NCBI GenBank assembly: GCA_051861205.1 | Contig: JBHYDC010000024.1 | Span: forward strand, 1 to 59,246 | DNA from: JBHYDC01 sp051861205 | GTDB lineage: Bacteria > Pseudomonadota > Alphaproteobacteria > Rhizobiales > Pleomorphomonadaceae | Length of the DNA stretch: 59,246 nt | Direction of reading: 5' to 3' | Part shown: positions 51,127 through 59,246 of the stretch, in pieces | How positions within the stretch are numbered: position 1 is the stretch's first letter | Layout of the letters: each line of letters opens with the position of its first letter | The notes under the pieces: model-generated | What the model was told of the DNA's origin: nothing | Databases searched by the model: none | What the model saw: the letters and a program-made list of their open reading frames with translations, nothing else | Program-made: the position numbers and the translations under genes

Positions 51127-52323
51127 CTAGCTCTCAGCCGCGATCCGGCCGCTGCGCCGGGGGGCGGTGAGATAGGCCTCCGAGCGCATTTCGATGAGGC
51201 GGGAGGCGGTGCGGGCGAATTCGAAGGCTTCGCTGCCCTCGGTGGCCCAGTAGAGCGCGGTGGGCTCGGTGGCCGCGGAGACCACGAGTTTAACGCCTTC
51301 GTCGTAGAGCGTGTCGATCAGGGTGATGAAGCGCTTGGCCTCGTTGCGCCGCTCGGCCGAGAGGGCCGGAATGTTTTCGACGAAAACGGTGTGGAAACGG
51401 TCCGCGATGGCGCGGTAGTCGCTGGCGCCGAGCGGCTTGGCGCAAAGGTCGGCGAAGGTAAAACGGGCGATGCCATCCACCGCCTGGGGCACCGGCACCG
51501 CCCGGCCCTTGACGGCGAGACTGCGGGGGGCGCCGTGCTCGGCGCCCGTGAGGCGCAGCCAGAGGTGCTGGACGGCGCGGTCGGCGTCGCGGCCGAGAGG
51601 GGTGACGTAAACTTCGGCGCGGCCGAGCTTGGCGAGGCGGTAGTCGGTTTTGGCGCCGAGGTGGACGACCTCGCAGCGCTGCTTCAGGAGTGCGATGAAG
51701 GGGAGAACGTGGTCGCGGTTGATGCCGTCTTCATAGAGGCGGCCGGGTTCGACGTTGGAGGTGGCGACCAGCACGATGCCGCGATCGAAGAGCTTGGAGA
51801 AAAGCCGGCCGAGGATCATGGCATCGGCGATGTCGGTGACGGAGAATTCGTCGAAGCAGAGAAGTTGGACGTCCGAGGCGAGGGCGTCGGCCACAATCTC
51901 CACGGGGTCGCGGTCTGTGCCTGCGGCGAGCGCCTTGCGGGCGGCAAAGACACGCTCGTGCACGTCGGCCATGAAGGCGTGGAAATGGAGGCGTCGCTTT
52001 TTGGCCGAGGGGGCGAGGCCGAAGAAGAGGTCCATCAGCATCGTCTTGCCGCGACCGACGCCGCCCCAGACATAGAGTCCGCGCGGGCCTTGCGGCGGAG
52101 ACTTGCGGCTGAAAAGCCAGCCGAGAGCGGAGCCCTTGGCGGCAAGCCGCTGCTCGGCAAGATCCTGAAACAGACGGTCGAGCGCGGAAGCGACGGCGCG
52201 CTGCGCCGGATCCGGCTCGATCTCCCCGCTCGCGGCCAACGCGTCATAGGCGACTACGACAGGGCCGGGGGGACGGAGGGCGCTGGGGTGATGGGAGGAG
52301 GCGTGTGGGGTCAAAGGCGCCAC
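51127..52323 (-). CDS. zapE: cell division protein ZapE (AFG1-like ATPase)
   Basis: A 398-residue AAA+-like ATPase that acts on the division ring under stress. Walker A is VWGGVGRGKTMLMDLFF, Walker B is LLCFDEFSVTDIADAMILGR; HFHAFMADVHERV and ATSNVEPGRLYEDGINR are characteristic of the AFG1/ZapE family. I use the GTG at 52323, which gives the normal size; a GTG at 52398 is another option. A much longer reading towards 53124 is only overlap with the lipoprotein gene. ZapE upstream of mdh is common in Rhizobiales. Confidence 0.9.
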   Translation of the reverse strand: MAPLTPHASSHHPSALRPPGPVVVAYDALAASGEIEPDPAQRAVASALDRLFQDLAEQRLAAKGSALGWLFSRKSPPQGPRGLYVWGGVGRGKTMLMDLFFGLAPSAKKRRLHFHAFMADVHERVFAARKALAAGTDRDPVEIVADALASDVQLLCFDEFSVTDIADAMILGRLFSKLFDRGIVLVATSNVEPGRLYEDGINRDHVLPFIALLKQRCEVVHLGAKTDYRLAKLGRAEVYVTPLGRDADRAVQHLWLRLTGAEHGAPRSLAVKGRAVPVPQAVDGIARFTFADLCAKPLGASDYRAIADRFHTVFVENIPALSAERRNEAKRFITLIDTLYDEGVKLVVSAATEPTALYWATEGSEAFEFARTASRLIEMRSEAYLTAPRRSGRIAAES

Positions 52324-52520
52324 GGCTCGGTTCGAGACGGACAGGCAAGGGCGGACGGCCCTGCGCTGCGATGCGACTGGAGTTAAACGAGCGAGCACGG
52401 CCGGCCGCAACCGGGAGAAAAGTCGGATGCGGCCTTGGCGGTCGGCCTCGATGATCGGGCTTGCGATGGATCGGGTGCTTGAGGAAAGCGGCGGCCCGAG
52501 GATGGAGCGCCGTTTCAGCT

Positions 52521-53021
52521 TCAGCGGAAAATCTGCACGCCGCGCTTGGAAATCTCGGTCTGGCCGGAGAAGCGGCCGGGGGCGGAGGCGTAGAGGCGGG
52601 CGATGGGGGAGCCGGAGGCGTCTTTCAGGACGACTTCCTTGCCGCTGAGATCCCAGGCGCCGACGGCCTTCAACTCGTCGGAGCCGCAGCCGCGCGTGTT
52701 GGCGCGGTAGCCGCCGGTCCAGGTGGTGAGGTTCATGAAGAGCTGGCAGGTTTCGCCGGCCGAAGCGATCTTCCAGCCGCCGGACAAATCCGCCTTGCCG
52801 ACGGGAAGCGCCTGCGAGGGGTCGATCGGGCCGGGTTCGGCGATCGCGACGTCGGTGGGGGCGGCGGTCGGAGCCGGGAGCGGCTGCATCACGACGGGGC
52901 TGGTCGGCTGCGGGGCGAGCGGGGGCACGCCGCGCGCAACCTGGCTGCTGCCGCCGTAGCTGCCGCAGGCGGCGAGGGCGAGGGTGGCCAGAACACTGGC
53001 GAGCTTGGCGGTACGCATCAT
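52521..53021 (-). CDS. Omp19/Inh-type protease-inhibitor lipoprotein
   Basis: A 166-residue outer-membrane lipoprotein. The signal peptide ends with the lipobox LALAAC (Cys about residue 17), a Pro-rich spacer follows, and the C-terminal AprI/Inh domain (from about 72) has LSGGWKIASAGETCQLFMNL, GGYRANTRGCGSDELKAVGA, with two Cys that may form a disulfide, and GSPIARLYASAPGRFSGQT. Brucella Omp19 has the same architecture. The ATG at 53021 has AGGAG upstream. Confidence 0.86.
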   Translation of the reverse strand: MMRTAKLASVLATLALAACGSYGGSSQVARGVPPLAPQPTSPVVMQPLPAPTAAPTDVAIAEPGPIDPSQALPVGKADLSGGWKIASAGETCQLFMNLTTWTGGYRANTRGCGSDELKAVGAWDLSGKEVVLKDASGSPIARLYASAPGRFSGQTEISKRGVQIFR

Positions 53022-53123
53022 GGGACGCTCCTGATAAGGCCTGGAGCGGTGGTGCCGGCCTCGCCACCTTCCGCTCGCAATTTCGTTGCCATGATAGGCG
53101 TAACCTCTCAAGTGAAAAGAACA

Positions 53124-53285
53124 ATGGTGGCCAAAGCGCCCTCTCCTTTCGATTTGTATCGCCGTGCGTTGCCGAGAGGTCGCACTCGGCCTATCCAAGA
53201 GGATATGGACGGTCCGCAAGCGCAGGGGCTGTTTGCGCAAGGCTTGGGCGATCGGCCCTATCCGTTTGAACGCGAGGGACTATGA
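53124..53285 (+). CDS. 53-residue hypothetical protein overlapping the next gene
   Basis: ATG at 53124 opens a 53-residue frame that ends at the TGA at 53283-53285, overlapping the ATG of the next gene by four bases (ATGA). The protein (MVAKAPSPFDLYRRALPRGR ... RPYPFEREGL) is Pro/Arg-rich and soluble, without recognisable domain. The four-base overlap, the same pattern used by verified neighbours, suggests a real translated gene. There is no strong ribosome binding site, so confidence is moderate. Confidence 0.5.
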   Translation: MVAKAPSPFDLYRRALPRGRTRPIQEDMDGPQAQGLFAQGLGDRPYPFEREGL

Positions 53286-53596
53286 TGGCATTCGTCGTTC
53301 GAACCCTTGGGCTTTTGCTGTTCGCGGCCTCGTTCATCATGCTGGTCGCCGATGGCGTGACGTCGCTGGCGGCGGACAAGCTGCAGGTCACCTCGCTTGG
53401 CCAGACATGGTTCACGGTTAACGGCGGGTCGCTGAACCTCGCCCAGGCGGTGGTGCAGCGCTATGTGCATCCCTATCTATGGGATCCGGTGATCGTGACG
53501 GTGCTGCTCTGGCCGACTTTCGCGGTGGGTGCCGTGATCGGCCTGTTGCTGATGATCGCGGGCCGCAAGCGCAAGCCGGTGTTGTCCGATCTATAG
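53282..53596 (+). CDS. small membrane protein, unknown function
   Basis: A 104-residue protein with two membrane segments (VVRTLGLLLFAASFIMLVAD and VLLWPTFAVGAVIGLLLMIAG) and a periplasmic loop between them with QTWFTVNGGSLNLAQAVVQR. The basic end GRKRKP points to a cytoplasmic C-terminus. Small two-helix proteins like this are conserved in Rhizobiales and unassigned. It overlaps the preceding 53-residue gene by four bases and precedes msrA by 42 bases. Confidence 0.68.
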   Translation: MMAFVVRTLGLLLFAASFIMLVADGVTSLAADKLQVTSLGQTWFTVNGGSLNLAQAVVQRYVHPYLWDPVIVTVLLWPTFAVGAVIGLLLMIAGRKRKPVLSDL

Positions 53597-53638
53597 GACA
53601 CCCATGCTCCAAGCGTTCGACCGAAGAGGGAAAATGCC

Positions 53639-54301
53639 ATGTTTCTGCTGAATGCCTTGTCCAAGAAGCTGAACGTTCCCTCCGCCGCCGAAGCGCTGGC
53701 GGGCCGCGAGACGGCGCTGCCGACGGCCGAGACGCATTTCGTCAACAGCCATGCGCTGAAGGGGCCGTATCCCGATGGCATGGAGACGGCGCTGTTCGGG
53801 CTCGGCTGCTTCTGGGGCGCCGAGCGGATGTTCTGGAAGCTCCCCGGCGTTTGGGTGACGGCGGTGGGCTATGCCGGCGGCCACACCAAGAACCCGACCT
53901 ATCAGGAAGTGTGCAGCGGCATGACCGGGCATAACGAGGTGGTGCTCGTGGTCTACGATCCGAAGATCGTGAGCTTCGAGGCGCTGCTGAAGGTGTTTTT
54001 CGAGGGGCATGACCCGACGCAAGGCATGCGGCAGGGCAATGACGTCGGCACGCAATATCGCTCGGGCGTCTATGTGATGAACGAGGATCAGCGCGCGGCG
54101 GCCGAGGCGGCGAAGGCCCGCTATGGCGCGGCGCTGGGGAAGGCCGGGTATAAGGGCGTGACGACGGAGATCGTGGACGCGGGGCCCTTTTACTTCGCCG
54201 AAGCCTATCACCAGCAGTATCTGGCCAAGAACCCCGGCGGCTATTGCGGGCTGGGCGGCACGGGCGTTTCGTGCCCGCTGCCGACCGGCGTGACAGTGTG
54301 A
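53639..54301 (+). CDS. msrA: peptide methionine sulfoxide reductase MsrA
   Basis: A 220-residue MsrA. The catalytic motif is GLGCFWGAERMFW, followed by VGYAGGHTKNPTYQEVCSG and FFEGHDPTQGMRQGNDVGTQYRS-like sequence in the centre. The resolving Cys are near the C-terminus (GGYCGLGGTGVSCP). It repairs methionine-S-sulfoxide. The long N-terminal part (about 48 residues before the active site) is normal for this subgroup. Confidence 0.94.
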   Translation: MFLLNALSKKLNVPSAAEALAGRETALPTAETHFVNSHALKGPYPDGMETALFGLGCFWGAERMFWKLPGVWVTAVGYAGGHTKNPTYQEVCSGMTGHNEVVLVVYDPKIVSFEALLKVFFEGHDPTQGMRQGNDVGTQYRSGVYVMNEDQRAAAEAAKARYGAALGKAGYKGVTTEIVDAGPFYFAEAYHQQYLAKNPGGYCGLGGTGVSCPLPTGVTV

Positions 54302-54313
54302 GCGGCAGCGCGT

Positions 54314-55285
54314 TTAAGCGCTGCCGATGAAGATTCCGGTCAGGAACACCAGGAAACCGCCGATCACGATCTGGAAGGCCGCGCGCAGGAATGGCGTGTC
54401 CATGTATTTCCAGCGGATCCAGGAGATCGCCCAAAGCTCCAGGAACACGACGAACATGGCGACGACGGTGGCGGTCCAGAAATCGGGAATGAGATAGGGC
54501 AGTGCGTGGCCGAGGCCGCCGACGGTGGTCATGATGCCCGACGCGAGGCCGCGCGCGATGGGGCTGCCGCGACCGGTGAGCGAGCCGTCGTCGGACAGGG
54601 CTTCGGTGAGGCCCATGGAAATGCCCGCGCCGATGGACGCCGCCATGCCGACGAGGAAGGTTTCCCAGGTGCTGTGCGTGGCGAAGGCCGCAGCGAAGAC
54701 GGGGGCGAGGGTGGACACCGACCCGTCCATCAGGCCGGCGAGGCCGGGCTGGACGTAGGTGAGGAGGAACTGGCGGCGCTCGGTCGCGGCTTCCTCGGTT
54801 TTGGCGTCGACGGTGAGGTGTTCCTCGCCAAGGCCTCGCGCGAGGGTTTCGTGGCTGCGCTCGGCAGCAGCGAGCGTGCCGAGAAGGGCACGGATGCCGG
54901 CGTCCTTGGTGCGGGCGGCAGCTTTGGAATAGAAATTTTCGGCCTGCCGCTCCATGTCCTCGGCCTCAGTGCGGACCTTGTCGAGGCCGAGCGGGCGGAC
55001 CAGCCAATAGGGCTTGCGGGCGTAAAATCCGCGGACGTGCTCGCGGCGGATCAGCGGGATGTTTTCGCCGAAACGTTCACGGTGAAGCTCGATCAGGCGC
55101 AGGCGATGCTGGTTTTCCTCCGCCGCCATATCGTCGAATACCTTGGCGGACGAGGGGTAGTCCGCGCGCAGGCCATCGGCGTAGGTGGAGTAGATCCGCA
55201 TATCCTCCTCTTCGGAGGAAATCGCGAGCGCCAGGATTTCCTGCTCGTTGAGGTCTGAAAAATCGCGGCGGGACAATGAGAGCAT
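54314..55285 (-). CDS. mbfA: membrane-bound ferritin MbfA (ferritin-like plus VIT1-type domain)
   Basis: A 323-residue iron exporter. The N-terminal half is ferritin-like with Glu and His of the di-iron site in LAISSEEEDMRIYSTYAD and FDDMAAEENQHRLRLIELH. The C-terminal half is a VIT1/CCC1-type membrane domain with three to five hydrophobic segments and GLAGLMDGSVSTLAPVFAAAF. In Rhizobiales MbfA exports iron and is repressed by Irr. An ICE-like site lies 15 bases upstream of the ATG at 55285. Confidence 0.9.
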   Translation of the reverse strand: MLSLSRRDFSDLNEQEILALAISSEEEDMRIYSTYADGLRADYPSSAKVFDDMAAEENQHRLRLIELHRERFGENIPLIRREHVRGFYARKPYWLVRPLGLDKVRTEAEDMERQAENFYSKAAARTKDAGIRALLGTLAAAERSHETLARGLGEEHLTVDAKTEEAATERRQFLLTYVQPGLAGLMDGSVSTLAPVFAAAFATHSTWETFLVGMAASIGAGISMGLTEALSDDGSLTGRGSPIARGLASGIMTTVGGLGHALPYLIPDFWTATVVAMFVVFLELWAISWIRWKYMDTPFLRAAFQIVIGGFLVFLTGIFIGSA

Positions 55286-55299
55286 CGCGGGTGACCTTC

Positions 55300-55317
55300 T
55301 TTAGAATGATTCCAGTT
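55300..55317 (-). promoter_or_regulatory. Irr-box (ICE)-like site upstream of mbfA
   Basis: The sequence TTTAGAATGATTCCAGTT (as on the plus strand) has the TTTAGAA half of the ICE motif and a partial second half (TTC). Known mbfA promoters in Rhizobiales carry ICE motifs bound by Irr, which would repress the gene when iron is low. The match is good on one side and weak on the other. Confidence 0.55.
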
Positions 55318-55425
55318 TTAGGGTGTGGAAATTGTAAGTGCAAGTCCGAGGCGCGGCTTTAGTCCAGCGCTTGACGTGACCGGCGGGTGCGGTCATCTGG
55401 GTTCTTGCCAAGTCTGGAGATGCTG

Positions 55426-56019
55426 ATGGCACGAATGCGGCCCCGTATTTTGATCTTCGCCGGCTCCACGCGGGCGGCGAGCTACAACGCCCATCTGGCC
55501 ACCGAGGTGATGAAGGCGGTGGTTTTGCGCGATGCCGAACCGACGCTGATCTCGCTGAGCGACTATCCCATGCCGATCTACGACGGCGACCAGGAGACCG
55601 AGCTGGGCGTGCCGGAGGCGGCGCGGCGGCTGCGTGCGCTGTTCACCGCCCATCACGGGATTTTCATCGCCTCGCCCGAATACAACCAGTCCGTGACGCC
55701 GCTTTTGAAGAACACCATCGACTGGATCAGCCGGACGCGCGGGGAAACCGAGCGGGCGCCGAGCCCTTGGAAGGACCGGGTGTTCGCGCTCGGCGCCGCG
55801 TCGCCGGGTTATTACGGGGGGATCCGCTCGCTGATGCATCTGCGGCAGATCCTGGAGCTATCGCTCGGCTGCACGGTGCTGCCCGAACAAGTGAGCGTGC
55901 CCGCCGCGGCAACCGCCTTCGGGGCTGACGGGACGCTGGTGGCCGAGCGGGCGCAAGCGCAGCTTGAGACGATGGTGAAGCGGCTGATCGAGGAAGCGTC
56001 GCGGTTTTCGGGCGCCTGA
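55426..56019 (+). CDS. NADPH-dependent FMN reductase-like protein
   Basis: A 197-residue flavodoxin-like protein. The FMN phosphate loop is FAGSTRAASYNAHLA, and the second FMN site is IASPEYNQSVTPLLKNTIDW, both typical for NADPH:FMN or azo-/quinone reductases. The ATG at 55426 has GGAG upstream and begins MARMRPRILIFAGS. It may reduce quinones or chromate; the real substrate is unknown. It is divergent from mbfA across 140 bases. Confidence 0.86.
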   Translation: MARMRPRILIFAGSTRAASYNAHLATEVMKAVVLRDAEPTLISLSDYPMPIYDGDQETELGVPEAARRLRALFTAHHGIFIASPEYNQSVTPLLKNTIDWISRTRGETERAPSPWKDRVFALGAASPGYYGGIRSLMHLRQILELSLGCTVLPEQVSVPAAATAFGADGTLVAERAQAQLETMVKRLIEEASRFSGA

Positions 56020-56034
56020 CGGCACCCCCGCCGC

Positions 56035-56913
56035 TTATCGCCAGGTGCCGTCCTGCCAGAGCGCATCGAGCGCGGTTCGATAGGTGGGATAGGCGTAGAC
56101 CATGCCGAGATCGGCTTTGCTGCGGGCGTTGGCGACGCGCTTGTTCTCGCCGTAGAAGCTGCGGGCCATCGGAGAGAGATCGGCGGTCGCGTAATCCTGC
56201 TCTGGCGGTGGGGCGATGCCCATGAGCGCGGCGGCATAGGTGACGACGTCTTGCGGGGGGGCCGGCTCGTCGTCGGTGATGTTGAAGACGCCGCTTGCGC
56301 GGGCGTTGAGCGCTTTATCGGCGGCCTCTGCGATATCATCGACATGGATGCGGTTGAACACCTGACCGGGCTTGATCAGGCGCTTGGCGGTGCCGTCGGC
56401 AAGGTTCACGAAGGCGTTGCGGCCTGGTCCGTAGATGCCGGAGAGGCGCAGGATCGAGACGGGCGCGCCCGTCTCCCCGAGCCGCAGCCACGCGGCCTCG
56501 GCGCTGAGGCGGGCGACGGAGCGGCGGCTGGTGGGGCGGCAGGGCGTGCGCTCGTCGACCCAGGCGCCGCCGTGATCGCCATAGACGCCGACGGTGGAAA
56601 GATAGGCGGCGGGGAGGCGGAGTGCCGACAGGAGGGCGCCGTAGTTCGCCAACACCGGGTCGCCGTGATCGCCCTCCGGTGCGCTTTCGAGCGGGGCGAT
56701 GGAGACGAGGACGTGGGTGGCCGATTTCAGCGCATAGGTGATCTCAGTGCTTGCCGAGTGGCCGTCGAAGGCGAAGGGGTGGACGCCGCCGGCCTGGAGG
56801 CGCGCGGCTTTTTCCGCCGAACGGGTGGTTCCCCCGATCCAGGCGGCGCGGCCGGCGAGGCGGCGGATGGTGGCCGCGGAGGAATAGCCGATGCCGAAAA
56901 TGAAGAGGCGCAT
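56035..56913 (-). CDS. NAD(P)-dependent epimerase-like protein (YeeZ type)
   Basis: A 292-residue Rossmann-fold protein. The N-terminal loop is FIFGIGYSSAATIRRLAG (GxGYSS in place of GxxGxxG), as in YeeZ-like extended SDR proteins. YLSTVGVYGDHGGAWVDE and LRLSGIYGPGRNAFVNL (with the Tyr of the typical site) and NRIHVDDIAEA are present. The reaction is unknown. It is convergent with the FMN reductase gene (15 bases) and divergent from hslV. Confidence 0.8.
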   Translation of the reverse strand: MRLFIFGIGYSSAATIRRLAGRAAWIGGTTRSAEKAARLQAGGVHPFAFDGHSASTEITYALKSATHVLVSIAPLESAPEGDHGDPVLANYGALLSALRLPAAYLSTVGVYGDHGGAWVDERTPCRPTSRRSVARLSAEAAWLRLGETGAPVSILRLSGIYGPGRNAFVNLADGTAKRLIKPGQVFNRIHVDDIAEAADKALNARASGVFNITDDEPAPPQDVVTYAAALMGIAPPPEQDYATADLSPMARSFYGENKRVANARSKADLGMVYAYPTYRTALDALWQDGTWR

Positions 56914-57101
56914 CAGGAGGACTCCATCAAGCCAGCGGACAGCGTCGGTGTCTTGTGCCTTTGCCGATTAGCATCGATGAGAGGCGTTTGAATAGCGGAT
57001 AGGGCAGCATACATAAACGCAGACGAACGGGCGCGCGATCCGCGTGCCGGGGGCGGCCAGGGTGCTTCGGGTCCAGGCTGCTCGCCGATGAGGAGAAGGA
57101 C

Positions 57102-57659
57102 ATGTCATCACAAAGCGAGCTGGCCGTCTGGCATGGCACGACGATCGTGACGGTGCGCAAGGACGGCAAGGTGGTTGTCGCCGGCGACGGGCAGGTGACG
57201 CTGGGCTCGACCGTGATCAAGCATACGGCCCGCAAGGTGCGGCTTTTGGGGCGCGGCGACGTGATCGGTGGGTTTGCAGGGGCGACGGCGGACGCCTTCA
57301 CGCTGTTCGAACGGCTGGAAGCCAAGCTGGAGCAGTATCCGGGGCAGTTGACCCGCGCTTGCGTGGAGCTTGCCAAGGACTGGCGCACGGACCGCTATCT
57401 GCGCCGGCTGGAGGCGATGATGATCGTTGCCGACAAGTCGACCAGCCTCGTGCTTACGGGAACCGGCGACGTGCTGGAGCCGGAACACGGCGTGGCGGCG
57501 ATCGGATCGGGCGGCAATTATGCCCTCGCTGCGGCGCGCGCGCTGATGGATACCGATCACGGCGCCGAAGCGATCGCGCGGCGGGCGATGAAGATCGCGG
57601 CGGAAATCTGCGTCTACACCAACGACAGCGTGACCTTGGAGACGATCGACGCGGCGTGA
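57102..57659 (+). CDS. hslV: ATP-dependent protease subunit HslV
   Basis: A 185-residue peptidase. A short propeptide (12 residues) precedes the mature N-terminal Thr in GTTIVTVRKDGKVVVAGDGQ-type sequence; GSTVIKHTARKVR and GGFAGATADAFTLFERLEAK are typical. HslV forms a double hexamer with HslU. In the upstream region TTTGAA (56987) and CATACATAA (57008) with a 15-base spacer could be a heat-shock-like promoter, but the match is weak. Confidence 0.95.
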   Translation: MSSQSELAVWHGTTIVTVRKDGKVVVAGDGQVTLGSTVIKHTARKVRLLGRGDVIGGFAGATADAFTLFERLEAKLEQYPGQLTRACVELAKDWRTDRYLRRLEAMMIVADKSTSLVLTGTGDVLEPEHGVAAIGSGGNYALAAARALMDTDHGAEAIARRAMKIAAEICVYTNDSVTLETIDAA

Positions 57660-57714
57660 TCGCTTGATCGTGCCGCCCTCGTTCTTGTTCGTACCCGCGA
57701 AACGGAAAGATGAC

Positions 57715-59019
57715 ATGACCGACTTTTCACCCCGGGAGATCGTCTCGGAACTCGACCGCTACATCGTGGGCCAGAAGGATGCCAAGCGCGCGGTGGCCGT
57801 GGCGCTGCGCAACCGCTGGCGCCGGTTGAAGCTGGTGGGACCGCTGCGCGAGGAAGTGCTGCCGAAGAATATTCTGATGATCGGGCCGACCGGCGTCGGC
57901 AAGACCGAGATCGCAAGGCGGCTGGCGAAACTTGCCAATGCGCCCTTCATCAAGGTGGAAGCGACGAAGTTCACCGAGGTCGGCTATGTCGGCCGGGACG
58001 TCGAGCAGATCGTGCGTGACCTCTTGGAGACCGGTATCGCGCTGGTGAAGGACACTCGGCGCAAGGATGTGGAGGCGAAGGCACATTTGCAGGCCGAGGA
58101 GCGGGTGCTGGATGCGCTGGTTGGCGCATCCGCGAGCCCGGCGACGCGCGACAGCTTTCGCAAGAAGCTGCGCGACGGGCTGATGGACGACAAGGAAATC
58201 GAGATTCAGGTGGCGGCATCATCCGGCGCGCCGACCTTCGACATTCCCGGCATGCCGGGCGCGTCGGTGGGGGTGATGAACCTTTCCGACGTGATGTCGA
58301 AGATGATGGGCGGCCAGAAGAAGACCCGCCGCGTGACCGTGAAGGACAGCTACGAAATTCTGGTGCAGGAGGAGAGCGAGAAGCTCCTTGACCAGGACAA
58401 GATCGTGCAGGAAGCGATCCACTCGGTGGAAAACGCCGGGATCGTGTTTCTCGACGAGATCGACAAGATCTGCGCTCGCGACGGCCGTGTGGGCGGCGAC
58501 GTTTCGCGCGAAGGCGTGCAGCGGGATTTGCTGCCGCTAATCGAGGGCACCACGGTTTCCACCAAATATGGGCCGGTGAAGACGGATCACATTCTGTTCA
58601 TCGCATCGGGTGCGTTTCATGTGGCCAAACCCTCGGACCTTTTGCCGGAGTTGCAGGGCCGGTTGCCGATCCGGGTGGAACTGAAGCCGCTGGACCAGGA
58701 TGATTTCCGCCGAATCCTGACCGAGCCGGAGGCGAGCTTGATCAAGCAATATGTGGCGCTGCTCAAAACCGAAGGCGTGACGCTGGACTTCACGCCCGAT
58801 GCGGTGGACGCCATCGCGGAGATTGCCGTGCAGGTGAATTCCAGCGTGGAGAACATCGGCGCGCGGCGGCTTCAGACGGTGATGGAGCGCATTCTCGACG
58901 ACATCTCCTTCCATGCGCCGGACCGGGGCGGGCAGACGATTGCGATCGACGCGGGCTATGTGCGCGGGGCGGTCGGTGAGCTTGCCAAGAATGCGGATCT
59001 GAGCCGCTTCATCCTGTGA
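57715..59019 (+). CDS. hslU: ATP-dependent protease ATPase subunit HslU
   Basis: A 434-residue AAA+ unfoldase that feeds HslV. It begins MTDFSPREIVSELDRYIVGQ, has Walker A MIGPTGVGKTEIARRLAKL, an inserted I-domain (about 110-230), Walker B NAGIVFLDEIDKIC and the sensor GARRLQTVMERILDDISFHA, and ends with the conserved DLSRFIL tail. The ATG at 57715 is preceded by GGAAAG. The stop overlaps a GTG start of the next gene (GTGA). Confidence 0.97.
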   Translation: MTDFSPREIVSELDRYIVGQKDAKRAVAVALRNRWRRLKLVGPLREEVLPKNILMIGPTGVGKTEIARRLAKLANAPFIKVEATKFTEVGYVGRDVEQIVRDLLETGIALVKDTRRKDVEAKAHLQAEERVLDALVGASASPATRDSFRKKLRDGLMDDKEIEIQVAASSGAPTFDIPGMPGASVGVMNLSDVMSKMMGGQKKTRRVTVKDSYEILVQEESEKLLDQDKIVQEAIHSVENAGIVFLDEIDKICARDGRVGGDVSREGVQRDLLPLIEGTTVSTKYGPVKTDHILFIASGAFHVAKPSDLLPELQGRLPIRVELKPLDQDDFRRILTEPEASLIKQYVALLKTEGVTLDFTPDAVDAIAEIAVQVNSSVENIGARRLQTVMERILDDISFHAPDRGGQTIAIDAGYVRGAVGELAKNADLSRFIL

Positions 59020-59246
59020 GCCCCTCGACGCCGCCGCTGTCCTCTGCCGAAATCGAACGCTATGCCCGCCATATCGTGCTGCGCGAGGTCGGCGGGCCGG
59101 GCCAGCAAAAGCTGCGCGCGGCGCGGGTGCTGGTGGTGGGCGCGGGGGGCTGGGGGCGCCGGTGATCCAGTATCTCGCTGCGGCGGGGGTGGGAACGCTT
59201 GGGATCGTGGACGACGATGCTGTGTCGCTGTCGAATTTGCAGCGGC
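59016..59246 (+). pseudogene. ThiF/MoeB/HesA-family E1-like adenylyltransferase, partial and frameshifted
   Basis: The 5' part of an E1-like enzyme that activates a ThiS/MoaD-type sulfur carrier. From GTG at 59016 it reads SPSTPPLSSAEIERYARHIV, then LREVGGPGQQKLRAARVLVVGAG, and then stops at TGA. If one base is added to the six-G run at 59144-59149 the frame continues as GLGAPVIQYLAAAGVGTLGI and VDDDAVSLSNLQR, the family nucleotide-binding loop and beyond. It is cut off by the window end. Either the assembly lost one G or the gene is broken. Confidence 0.75.

Noticed and set aside
56987..57016. heat-shock (RpoH) promoter before hslV
   Set aside because: TTTGAA and CATACATAA are only a loose match with a non-standard spacer; noted in the hslV entry but not called.

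Overview
This window looks like chromosomal DNA of an alphaproteobacterium of the order Hyphomicrobiales (Rhizobiales). The evidence is the high GC content, a Fur/Mur-type regulator without the C-terminal CxxC, a membrane-bound ferritin (MbfA) gene with an Irr/ICE-like site, the block ubiB-ubiE / mutM-echA-rpsT-dnaA, the block mdh-sucCDAB-lpdA on one strand, and promoter-like GGAAC-N16/17-GGTT sites of the EcfG general-stress type. I cannot assign the genus. No rRNA, tRNA, CRISPR array, prophage or intact insertion sequence is visible.

Layout. 1-2102 (minus): tsaB-rimI-fur/mur-plsC, a compact housekeeping operon; plsC runs off the left edge. 2251-4163 (plus): two RNA methyltransferase genes. 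4345-5529: a lower-GC orphan membrane protein with an SH3-like domain. 5767-8414 (minus): an overlapping molybdenum-cofactor maturation set (XdhC in two pieces plus a MoeA-like/MobA-like fusion) with no molybdoenzyme beside it. 8528-14874: a CysZ-like membrane protein, adenosine kinase, ubiB, ubiE, mutM, enoyl-CoA hydratase and rpsT. 15511-22866 (plus): a rhodanese gene, then dnaA, dnaN, recF and gyrB in a row, the classical replication cluster. 22954-25302 (minus): a YHS/HMBD-containing copper P-type ATPase behind a CueR-type promoter. 25753-32967 (plus): an aldehyde dehydrogenase, a GntR/HutC regulator, NanE, NanK, and an ABC sugar importer without its own ATPase.

33088-36858 is a probable general-stress island: two DUF892 ferritin-like proteins, a PAP2 phosphatase and a GINT1-like beta-propeller protein, with EcfG-like promoters. 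37393-39372 carries xerC and a DMT-family transporter. 39425-50878 (minus) is the TCA block mdh-sucC-sucD-sucA-odhB ... lpdA, interrupted between odhB and lpdA by a lower-GC DUF4160/DUF2442 pair, a LysE exporter and an acyltransferase. 51127-57101 holds zapE, an Omp19/Inh-like lipoprotein, a 53-residue protein overlapping a small membrane protein gene, msrA, mbfA, an FMN reductase and an epimerase-like protein. 57102-59246 is hslV-hslU followed by the start of a ThiF/MoeB-family gene that carries a one-base frameshift in a G run.

How the genes work together: the core is replication initiation, translation and RNA modification, ubiquinone synthesis and the oxidative TCA segment. Accessory functions (copper export, amino-sugar uptake, stress proteins, cofactor maturation, and a possible two-gene toxin-antitoxin-like pair) sit between these blocks. 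Many adjacent genes overlap by four bases (ATGA or GTGA), which suggests translational coupling. Coordinates of starts are my choice from ribosome binding sites and family alignments recalled from memory; no database search was run.
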